Below, piece by piece: positions 56,442 to 64,000 of a DNA stretch of 64,000 bases. Source of the DNA: Adiantum capillus-veneris. Lineage: Eukaryota; Streptophyta; Polypodiopsida; Polypodiales; Pteridaceae. The stretch is from NCBI GenBank assembly GCA_014529385.2, contig CM043966.1:142398211-142462210 (forward strand). Direction: 5' to 3'. The notes below the pieces were generated by a model, which did no database searches, was not told the DNA's origin, and saw only the letters and a program-made list of their open reading frames with translations. Position 1 is the first letter of the stretch. Each line of letters opens with the position of its first letter. The translations under genes and the position numbers were made by a program.

Positions 56442-57590
56442 TGTCAGGAGTTTTTTGGAGCAAGGGATTGCGCATATGTACATACACATGCATGGTGCAT
56501 CAAATAAAGAATTGCCCATTTTCCAGAGCAAGGTGGTTACGTGGGGCCCACATGTGTACAGGTAGGACAGCATGTACATAGTTCATCGATTTTCACTATC
56601 ACCAGTACCAGTATGTTTTTTCTACAATAATGAGGAGTTTATAGCGCGTAAAACTTCTCGAGGAAGCTATCCGAGGGCCGACGAAGTGAGGTCAGCAGGT
56701 GCGTCAGATGGCATCTAGTGGCGTAAGGAGGGCGAACAAGGTCAATACTTGCACGCGGAGAAGTACGCACACAACGTGGGTGTTTGCTTGTGAGAATTAT
56801 GCAGAAAGGTCATCATGAGGACCTTTTTTTGGGGCCACTTCACGTGGTTGCGGGATGCATTATTGGGGAAAGCTGAGTGCTAGGTGTGCGGATGATGCAA
56901 AAAAGGTGACAACTATGCACTGCGAGGTCAATTTTTGGCTTGTTCGGGGTCCGTTTCAGGTCATCTAAAAGGCCAAGGGTGCCCAAGTAATAAAGCTAAG
57001 TGTGGGAACTGAAAAAACAGAGAGAAGACCAGAAAAAACGTGGAGAAGAGAGGAGGAACAGCCGCAGCTGTGTTTTTGCTCATTTTGGAGCCTGTTTTGG
57101 CCGTAAACTGCTCATCCGAGGTCGGATTTGAGCACTTTGACATTGTAGACTGGGGTTTTGGGCCGTTCCGGACGCGATGGCGCTGTCTATTTTGCCAAAT
57201 TCCTCCCTCTTTTTCTGCTATTTTTCTGTGTAAGTTTCTCCTATGAGCGAAGTTTCTGCTCCAGTTTGTGATTGTATCTAGCTTATTTTACCCATACTGT
57301 GTGAGCTATTTGCCCCATTGGTGTTGGCCCGAGCTCATTTGTATCTAAACATCAGAAATTCTTCTCTTTTGAGCTGAGTTTTTTGGGTGTGTGTGTGTGT
57401 GTGTGTGTCTGTGTGGAGTGGGCAAGTGGATAGTCTCTCTCCTCTCACTCCAGAGGTGTGTTCCCTGTCTCGGCCAGGTGTGTTGTGTAAGCCGAGTGGT
57501 GCCCTATAGTGTGTGTGTGTGTGTGTATCTTCCCAAGAGTGTGTGTCGGGTCGTTATAGAGGCACTGTGTGTGTTTTCATCCCGCTCACA
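56442..57590 (+). repeat. 5' LTR of element D
   Basis: TGTCAGGAG...CGCTCACA, 1149 bp, same family as the element B LTRs in reverse orientation. A (TG)n tract lies at about 57,387-57,408. Confidence 0.95.
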
Positions 57591-57596
57591 TTCTTT

Positions 57597-57609
57597 TGGC
57601 GCCCCCACG
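57597..57609 (+). other. Primer binding site of element D
   Basis: TGGCGCCCCCACG six bases after the LTR, as in element B. tRNA not assigned. Confidence 0.7.
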
Positions 57610-57992
57610 AAGAATCTTCTTCGAGTACCTTCTGCTTCGAGCTTCAAGCTTCGAGATTCGGGATTACAGGGCGCCTATTTGAGCGCATTGTCTGCTGGAT
57701 TGTACGTTACTTGTGGAAACTGCCATTGTACGCATTTGTGGAGCCATACTTGGTTGTATTTGGCAGTCCCAGCCATTTCTGAGACTTGGTCTGGAAGATA
57801 GTCATTTCTGAGACTTGACTATACGCGATTTGCATTATCCTTCGTGTGAGGGTCGATAGCGTGAGGTTTTTATTGAGCTGGGGGATTCTCAAATATGGAG
57901 ATCCTTTCGGTGATACAGGTAGCTGGAGCACCCTTTTTGTGACCTCGCCATAGGCTATGTACTAGTGAGTCCTACTTGATGCTCGGGTTCTA

Positions 57993-58199
57993 TTGTTGAC
58001 AGTTTATGCATACATAGACAGTCTATATTTTGGGTTCCTACTGCTCTACTTCTGGGGAAACTCTGTCGAAATTTTCCCAAGTTATGATGGCTGGTTTTTT
58101 GGTATTTTGAGCCATTTATGCTGTTATGCTGCTGAAATTTTGGCAAAATCAGAGGTTGAGTCAGGTGTGCCTTCTTGGGAGCTTCATGGTTGGCTTTAA
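57993..58199 (+). CDS. 68-residue upstream leader ORF of element D
   Basis: Same predicted protein as 18,893-19,099 in element B. Its TAA (58,197-58,199) overlaps the next ATG (58,199-58,201). Hydrophobic and aromatic-rich; possibly one membrane segment. Presence in two copies of a young family does not by itself show that it is translated. Confidence 0.4.
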   Translation: MLTVYAYIDSLYFGFLLLYFWGNSVEIFPSYDGWFFGILSHLCCYAAEILAKSEVESGVPSWELHGWL

Positions 58200-58417
58200 T
58201 GGATGATCAAAATGGCCCTCAGTTCACTCCTTTTCATTTAACTCAAAGAATTCAGATTAATGTTCATGTGTCCAGGAAGATCTTTTTCCAGCAGCGCATA
58301 GTCTTTATGTTTGGGCCAAGAAGATTGAGAGAGATCCTGGAATGTCCTTTGCCTGTTGTCATTCCGATGATTAACTATGAAAACTCATTTGATGTGCATG
58401 TGTTTGTCCTTCTCTAA
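58199..58417 (+). CDS. 72-residue leader ORF of element D
   Basis: Starts at the ATG overlapping the preceding stop and ends 102 bases before the gag ATG (58,520). It differs from the element B copy only at the last residue. Core SRKIFFQQRIVFMFGP; the homologue in remnant E has the same length. It survives intact in an element whose gag-pol carries five breaks. Unknown function; an accessory protein or a translated regulator of gag initiation are both possible. Confidence 0.7.
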   Translation: MDDQNGPQFTPFHLTQRIQINVHVSRKIFFQQRIVFMFGPRRLREILECPLPVVIPMINYENSFDVHVFVLL

Positions 58418-58519
58418 AGTTGAGCTCCATTGAAGGTTCTCGGGATTGGGTAGTGAAAAGTTTTGGGTTCTTGCACGTGTGTTCGAAGGGGTTCTCAAAG
58501 CATCATAATTTGGGTAGCC

Positions 58520-60358
58520 ATGGCTTTCTCTTATCGGGAGTTTCATGGAAGAAGTGATGAAGATGTGGAAGAATTTTTGGAAAAGATGGAGGTTGCCTGC
58601 ATTAGCAACCAGATTCATGACCCTACGCAAATGTTACGCCTTCTCCAAATTTGTTTGAAGAGTGATGCACGAGTTTGGTCTAAAGCATTTGAAGAGGAGT
58701 TGCGTGCAGCAGATCCACCTATAAGATTGAGTTGGGACAATCTAAGGCATGGATTGGAAGTGGAGTTTGTGAAGATAGAAGATCCTGACAAAGTGTGGCA
58801 AGAAGTACAAGGTTTGGTGCAGAAGGAAGGAGAGCCAGTAGATGCGTACATACGTAAGTTTTCATTGGCATGGGAGCGAATGTGCAAGGCTTTAGCACCA
58901 TAGGTACCCCCGCCTGACATGATGAAGAAGGACAGGTTCTTGGCTGGTCTTTGGGAGAATATACGTTGGAGAGTGGAGCTAAAGAAGCCTAGGACATATG
59001 AAGATGCACTAGAGGTAGCAAGGAACAAAGAGTGGAAGCTGAGGAAAATGATCCAGTTAGGGGTGGAGTCTTTGCCAATGAGGTCTGAATTTCAGCCTAT
59101 AGAGTCTTTACAAGGGCGCATGTCAGGGGTTCATCATGAACCAGTAGTTCCTGTTACTACTCAGGTTATGCCAGCAGTGGTCACTACAGCAGTGCAAGAT
59201 GATGGGCTAAGGCAGGACATGAGGCAAATGGTAGATTTGATGAAGAATCTCAGCCTAAACATGCTAGGTCAAGTGGGAAATAATCGAGGTCGAGGGAGGT
59301 TTGCAAATCAGCCAGGAGGTGAAGAAAGGCCTAGGAATGGTGTTGGACAAAGCAATGGTAGGTTTTGGAGGCAGACGCCCACATGTTATAATTGTGGAGA
59401 GTTGGGTCACATCAGCCCGCAATGTGATAAGCCACCAAGGATGGGGGGAGACATGTATCCATTGCCAAGACAGGTGCTAACTAGGTCAAATGAATATGGC
59501 ATCGAAATTAAGGGAGACGAAGGAACCAGTGGACTGACACAGGAGGAAAAAGGGAAGACAAAAGTGCTAAGTGTAGTCACCTTGGAGAAGGCATCAAAGC
59601 TAGAGGATACATTAGTGATGCCTATTGGGAAGAGGACCACAGAGGAAAAGGAAGGAAGAAGTGCCCCAGGTCCTAGTAAGAAGAAAGGAAAGAGCCATGA
59701 AGGCGAGGATGTCAAGGCCAAGAGGAAAAGGAGAGCTCGTCGAAAGTTTCATGTTTCAGATTTTCCACTAGGGGATGGGCAATTAAGCTATGACTTGAAG
59801 GAGGATCTGACGAGCAGGAAGGCAGATGTTACTTTTGGGCAGCTTATAGAGATGGTGCCTAAGCTAAAGCGACAGTGGAAGAGGATGGTTAACCCAATGG
59901 AGAAAGAGCCAGAGAGAGGTTCAGTGAAGGTGTTGGCAATGGACAAGCTACCAGACATTTGCCCAATAGTAGATGTGTGGCATAAAAGAAAAAATTTGGG
60001 ACAAGGTTATGTGGATGGCGGAGCCCAAATATGCGTCATAACACACTCATGTGTTGAGAAGATGGGTCTCACAGTGGCTGGGGTGTCAGGTTTTCGGATC
60101 AGATTGGCAAACCATCAAAAAGTAAAATGCTTGGGTGTTGTAAAGATCTTAGAAGTGGAGGCATATGAAGCAAAGGCAGTGGTTGATTTTCATGTGATGC
60201 CAGCAGGGTTGGGAGCATATCCTATTATACTGGGCAGACCATGGTTACGTGCAGTGGGAGCTGTTCAAGATTGGCGACATGGTACGATTAGCCTCTATGG
60301 AAAGACAGGTACCAAGAAGCTTTATGGACACAAGGAAACGATTAGAGGAGCTTTATGA
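58520..60358 (+). pseudogene. Gag-protease of element D (stop and frameshift)
   Basis: Starts MAFSYREF at 58,520. TAG 58,901-58,903 interrupts the gag core where element B has Gln. The frame resumes with one CCHC knuckle (CYNCGELGHISPQC), the basic linker and the retropepsin-like domain (YVDGGAQ, IILGRPW), then shifts near 60,324, where five bases present in B are missing. The true continuation is the 60,325-60,539 frame, an acidic stretch (EDEDESSDEDSS), closed by TAA at 60,537 where B has a Glu codon. Confidence 0.92.
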
Positions 60359-60539
60359 AGATGAGGATGAGTCTAGTGATGAAGACTCTTCCACGGTGAC
60401 AGATGAGGACAGTGATAGCACTACCAACAGTGATGAGGATGCTGATGTTGCATTTCTTTTGATGGACAAAGAAATCCAGGAGATTGGTTTAGTTGCATTT
60501 GTGAATGAGGTTGAAGATGAAAGTGAAGGGCCTTATTAA

Positions 60540-61517
60540 GTGATTGAAGGGCTGATGCAAACCAAGGTTGAGTTGTCAAAGAAGCAGGAATTAATGACGC
60601 AAATGATTAGTGGAGACCTTTCAGCTATGGAGAAGGATATATTTTTGCATATGCTGGCTAGTTTTCCTGATTTGTTCATTACTTCATATGAAGAGATCAG
60701 AGGGTTCAAGGGTGGAGAGATGCATATAGAGCTGAAAGAAGGTGCTAAGCCAGTGCGGCAAAGGCTAAGAAGGATGGGTCAAGAGCAAATGGAAGCCTTG
60801 CGGGTAGAGGTGGACAAGTTATTGAAGGCAGGGTTCATAGTCCCTGTGGAGACCACAGAATGGGTGAGTCCAGTAGTAGTCAGTCCAAAGAAGGATGGGA
60901 AGTGGAGGATTTGTGTAGATTTTAAACCCTTAAATGCAGCCACTAAGAAGAACCCATATCCTCTTCCATTCATTGATCAGATCTTGGATTCAGTGGCAGG
61001 TTATGAGAGGTACAGTGTGTGTGATGGTTTTTCAGGCTATTTTCAATTGAAGATTTCTCTTAAAGACCGCACAAAGACAACTTTCATTACGCCATGGGGC
61101 TACTATTGCTACACAGTGTTGCCGTTTGGGTTGTCAAATGGACCATCTTTCTATCAAGAGAGAGCGAATTGGGTGTTGGAACCATTCATTGGTAGTTGTG
61201 TTAAAGCTTTTATGGATGACTTCTGTGTTTATAGCAGTAGGGCTGAACACCATGAGAAGCTACAGATGGTATTTGCTCGATATGATGAATGTGGAGGACA
61301 GCTAAATCCAAAGAAATGTCATCTAGCACAGCCAAGGGTGAAGTTATTGGGCCACATGGTGTCAGAAAATGGCATTGAGGCTGATCCAGACAAGGTTAAG
61401 TCTATTATTCTTCTTCCATCACCTACGAGTACGAAGCAATTGGCAACCTTTATACACAAAGTGAAGTACATGGCACGGTTTATTCCATTGTCTTCGCAGC
61501 TTCTTTATCCATTATAG
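60540..61517 (+). CDS. Reverse transcriptase of element D
   Basis: In frame after TAA 60,537-60,539. Motifs: WVSPVVVSPKKDGKWRICVDF, DGFSGYFQ, PFGLSNGPSFYQ, and the active site F-M-D-D (KAFMDDFCVY), then GHMVSENGIEADPDKV and the start of the connection domain. TAG 61,515-61,517 ends the frame in the connection region; the same frame continues. Polymerase residues themselves look intact. It copies element RNA into DNA in the capsid. Confidence 0.92.
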   Translation: MIEGLMQTKVELSKKQELMTQMISGDLSAMEKDIFLHMLASFPDLFITSYEEIRGFKGGEMHIELKEGAKPVRQRLRRMGQEQMEALRVEVDKLLKAGFIVPVETTEWVSPVVVSPKKDGKWRICVDFKPLNAATKKNPYPLPFIDQILDSVAGYERYSVCDGFSGYFQLKISLKDRTKTTFITPWGYYCYTVLPFGLSNGPSFYQERANWVLEPFIGSCVKAFMDDFCVYSSRAEHHEKLQMVFARYDECGGQLNPKKCHLAQPRVKLLGHMVSENGIEADPDKVKSIILLPSPTSTKQLATFIHKVKYMARFIPLSSQLLYPL

Positions 61518-63074
61518 CAAGTGGCAAAGCATGATCCATTGCAATGGGATGACAAGTGTGAAGAAGTGTTTCAAGAGGTGAAAGAGGTGTTAGGGGGTTT
61601 GTCAGCCATGCAGGCTCCTGATTGGGAGAAAGTTTTTTATGTAAATCCATCAGTAGGGGATGATGCCATTGGAGCTATGCTATTGCAAAAGGGGAAGGGC
61701 AGCCATTATATGAGGCCAGTGTATTGTGCAAGCCGAGTGAAGTTGGTAGCGGAGAGAAAGTTATCGGAAGTAGAGCTAGTGATGGCCAGTGTAATATTTT
61801 CTTGTCGACGATTTCGTCATTACTTGCTACCACGGCCTTTTGTTTTCTTGATGAGTTATGCCTTTTTGCCACAGTTAATTAATGGTACTAACATGTCAAA
61901 TGTGGTGAAGAAATGGGTAATTGAGCTGCAAGAGTTTGAGTTCTCTTTTCTAGTGGAAGATAGTACAAGGGCTACCCTAGCTGATTTGTTGACCTACAAG
62001 GAGAATCCCCTTATTGTTAAGGAAGAGGTGGTGAGAAAGGTAGTTGAAGAAGTGCCACAGATCAGCAATGCACATGTGTTGTTCTTTGATGGTTCATACA
62101 GAAAGAGCCACGATGCAGCTTCAGGGGGTATAGCACTTTATGATCCAGAGGGGAAGCTAGTATGCAAGAGAGGGTTCAAATTGGATGCTCATAGTAACAA
62201 TGAGGCTGAATATGCTACTCTGGAAGCCGGATTACACATTTGTTTGAAGCATGGGGTTCGAAGGTTGAGCATAAAAGGTGATGCCTTGTTAGTGGTGAAG
62301 CAAGTGCTGGGTGTGTGGAAGAGCAAGAACAGCTCATTGAAGGAGACGTGTTTCAGAATTAAAGGCATGTTAAAAAAGTTTGAAGCATGGAGCATCAGAC
62401 ACATTGAACGTGCTCTAAATGGAGAGGCACATGAAGCAGCTCAAGGCATGATTGGGGAGCTATTCGTGTTGAGGACCAATTTACCTCTTTATCATGGCCG
62501 GGAAAGTTTGGCTCAAGAAGAGGAGTTTTTGCTAACAGGAATCATTCCAAAGGAGATTCAGAAGTCTAAGACGTATGGCTTTGTGCGTAGAGCATACAGG
62601 TACAAATTGATTGGTGATGTCTTATACATGAAAGGGGCTGATCTCGTGTTGAGACGTGTACCTTGGTGGGAGGAGCTTTACAGAGTGTTGGAAGAGAATC
62701 ATGAAGGCGCATGTGGTGGCCATTTTGCTCTAAAGATCACCTTGCATAAGATTTTGCAAGAGGGGTATGAATGGCCTAGTTTGCACAAGGATGTTCACCA
62801 TTGGTGTATGTCTTGCAATAGGTGTCAAGCATTTGGGAAGAGAGTGTTGAAGCCAGAGCTACGAAAAACCATTATGGCATTTGATGTGTTTGAAAAGTGG
62901 GGGATTGATGCAATAGGCCCGTTACCTATCACAAGTAGGGGCAAAAGCTATATCTTGACGGCAGTGGACTATCTTTCTAGATGGGCAGAGGCTATAGCAG
63001 TAAAACAGATCACTGCAAAGGATGTGGCAAAATTTGTGTATGATGAAATATGTTGCAAGTTTGGGTGCCATTAG
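61518..63074 (+). CDS. Two RNase H domains and integrase N-terminus/core (element D)
   Basis: First comes a retroviral-type RNase H that has lost catalytic acids (VFYVNPSVGDDAIG where A has HVHVDASAYAIG). Then an archaeal-type RNase H with its motif residues in place (FFDGSYRK near 62,083, NNEAEYATLEAG, KGDALLVVKQV). This pairing is the hallmark of the plant Tat lineage. Integrase follows: HHCC domain (HEGACGGHF, CMSCNRCQ) and the first catalytic Asp (GIDAIGPLP). A missing base near 63,070 shifts the frame, so the end CH is spurious; the rest of integrase is in the next ORF. Confidence 0.9.
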   Translation, partial: QVAKHDPLQWDDKCEEVFQEVKEVLGGLSAMQAPDWEKVFYVNPSVGDDAIGAMLLQKGKGSHYMRPVYCASRVKLVAERKLSEVELVMASVIFSCRRFRHYLLPRPFVFLMSYAFLPQLINGTNMSNVVKKWVIELQEFEFSFLVEDSTRATLADLLTYKENPLIVKEEVVRKVVEEVPQISNAHVLFFDGSYRKSHDAASGGIALYDPEGKLVCKRGFKLDAHSNNEAEYATLEAGLHICLKHGVRRLSIKGDALLVVKQVLGVWKSKNSSLKETCFRIKGMLKKFEAWSIRHIERALNGEAHEAAQGMIGELFVLRTNLPLYHGRESLAQEEEFLLTGIIPKEIQKSKTYGFVRRAYRYKLIGDVLYMKGADLVLRRVPWWEELYRVLEENHEGACGGHFALKITLHKILQEGYEWPSLHKDVHHWCMSCNRCQAFGKRVLKPELRKTIMAFDVFEKWGIDAIGPLPITSRGKSYILTAVDYLSRWAEAIAVKQITAKDVAKFVYDEICCKFGCH

Positions 63075-63865
63075 AGCTACTTTCAGATAAGGGGCCAGGA
63101 TTTAGAGCTAAACTGCTAGACTTCCTATGCACAAAGATGAAGATTAGGCACCAGCATACCACTCCTTATTACCCACAGTGTAATGGCTTAAATGAAAGAT
63201 TCAATGGTGAGTTGGTACAGATTCTTTCGAAAGTGACAGAGCACCAAGGAAAGAATTGGGATTTGGAATTGCCTAGTGCATTATGGGCTTACCGTACTTC
63301 GGTGAAGACAGGTACAGGGTTTACTCCATTTCATTTGGTGTATGGAAAAGAAGCACTATTGCCTGTGGAAGTAGAGTTGCCTGCAGTCAAGATGTTAGAG
63401 AAGTTGCTTGGGCCGCCTAGTGATGCATTCAAAGAGAGGCTCTTGCAGTTACAAGAGGTCCAGTTGGATAGGATGAGCGCATTGGAGCATTATAGGCAGA
63501 TGCAGGATAAAGCTTTGACAAAGATAAATGAAAAGGTCAAAAGTAAGGGTATCAAGAAACATGACTTGGTTTTGCGCTACAACAATAAGCTGGATAACAC
63601 CTTCCAAAAGAAGTTTCAAATTAAGTGGGAAGGCCCTTTCAAGGTAGTGGAGTGTTTCGCGAATGGTACATATCAGTTGGCTAACCTGGATGGGATTTTA
63701 CATACGTCAAGGGTAAATGGATTGCGTCTTAAGTTGTATCATGCCAGGTTGATGATGGTAGAGCAAGATGGGTTTTCTGAAGAGCGAGTGATGTCTGTGA
63801 GGGATGAGGAGACCTGTGATGCGGCGAGTCTCATATCTCTCTTTGTTGCTGCTGATCATGAATGA
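63050..63865 (+). CDS. Integrase core end and C-terminal domain (element D)
   Basis: The continuation of the integrase after the one-base loss. Second catalytic Asp (LLSDKGPGF), third acid Glu (CNGLNERFNGEL), ALWAYRTSVKTGTGFTPFHLVYG, then a C-terminal barrel with the G-P-F signature (WEGPFKVVECF) and LHTSRVNGLRLK. No chromodomain, as expected for Tat. The stop at 63,863-63,865 is followed by the purine tract (GGGGGTGGG, 63,878-63,886) and the 3' LTR. No second protease or ORF3, unlike elements A and C. Confidence 0.92.
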   Translation: MLQVWVPLELLSDKGPGFRAKLLDFLCTKMKIRHQHTTPYYPQCNGLNERFNGELVQILSKVTEHQGKNWDLELPSALWAYRTSVKTGTGFTPFHLVYGKEALLPVEVELPAVKMLEKLLGPPSDAFKERLLQLQEVQLDRMSALEHYRQMQDKALTKINEKVKSKGIKKHDLVLRYNNKLDNTFQKKFQIKWEGPFKVVECFANGTYQLANLDGILHTSRVNGLRLKLYHARLMMVEQDGFSEERVMSVRDEETCDAASLISLFVAADHE

Positions 63866-63893
63866 TCTAGCAGGCTAGGGGGTGGGCATATTA

Positions 63894-64000
63894 TGTCAGG
63901 AGGTTTTTGGAGCAAGGGATTGCGCATATGTACATACACATGCATGGTGCATCAAATAAAGAATAGCCCATTTTCCAAAGCCAGGTGGTTACGTGGGGCC
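63894..64000 (+). repeat. 3' LTR of element D (first 107 bp)
   Basis: Matches 56,442-56,548 with four substitutions; truncated by the window edge. Confidence 0.93.

Larger units (their letters stand above)
56442..64000 (+). mobile_element. Element D: Tat-type Ty3/gypsy retrotransposon, degraded, 3' LTR cut by the window edge
   Basis: 5' LTR 56,442-57,590, primer site, two leader ORFs, gag-protease, RT, two RNase H domains, integrase, purine tract and the first 107 bp of the 3' LTR (from 63,894). The visible stretch of the two LTRs differs at four of 107 positions. Breaks: TAG 58,901-58,903, a five-base deletion near 60,324, TAA 60,537-60,539, TAG 61,515-61,517 and a one-base deletion near 63,070. 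LTRs and gag match element B closely. Confidence 0.95.

Overview
This is repeat-dominated nuclear DNA from a land plant, probably one with a large genome. The evidence is several families of Ty3/gypsy LTR retrotransposons with plant-type primer sites, one of them with the second, archaeal-type RNase H typical of the plant Tat lineage; a chromodomain-class element; GT-AG introns; and long (CT)n/(GA)n tracts. A non-seed plant such as a fern is possible, but the sequence cannot fix the species. I see no ordinary host gene, tRNA or rRNA.

Layout. 1-~22,500: element A, minus strand, truncated at the left window edge: 5' LTR near 21.6-22.5 kb, PBS, gag, protease-RT-RNase H, integrase, a second protease-like domain with a W-x-P-K repeat tail, a long 3' non-coding stretch, then an extra ORF3. 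Inside its leader sits element B (15,066-20,794, minus), a gag-only element with practically identical LTRs. 22.5-28.2 kb: satellites, then two convergent intron-containing genes that look like an unassigned DNA transposon (H), both broken. 28.3-30.3 kb: remnant I (plus) and its 3' LTR. 30.3-33.1 kb: remnant E (minus), an old Tat-like element. 34.1-36.6 kb: a possible A-type LTR split by an ORF1-only LINE. 37,639-43,208: element G, an old chromovirus with short LTRs and a TATAG target duplication, lying in remnant F (A-like, minus, to about 45,350). 45,355-56,441: element C (plus), whose ORF3 is cut by element D (56,442 to beyond 64,000, plus), a Tat-type relative of B.

How the pieces work together. 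A, C and the remnants F and I share an unusual layout: gag, PR1, RT, RNase H, integrase, then a second retropepsin-like domain and repeated W-[IVL]-P-K motifs; A and C also carry an ORF3. B and D share LTRs and gag. D has, or had, the enzymes but carries at least five breaks; B has an intact gag and no enzymes, so it must be moved in trans. B, D and the diverged E share a 72-residue leader ORF upstream of gag.

The two signals most worth following are (1) a 24-bp perfect palindrome repeated in two arrays flanking A's coding region, conserved where the spacers are not, and (2) the conserved 72-residue leader ORF, which in B/D is joined to a preceding ORF by a TAATG stop/start overlap.
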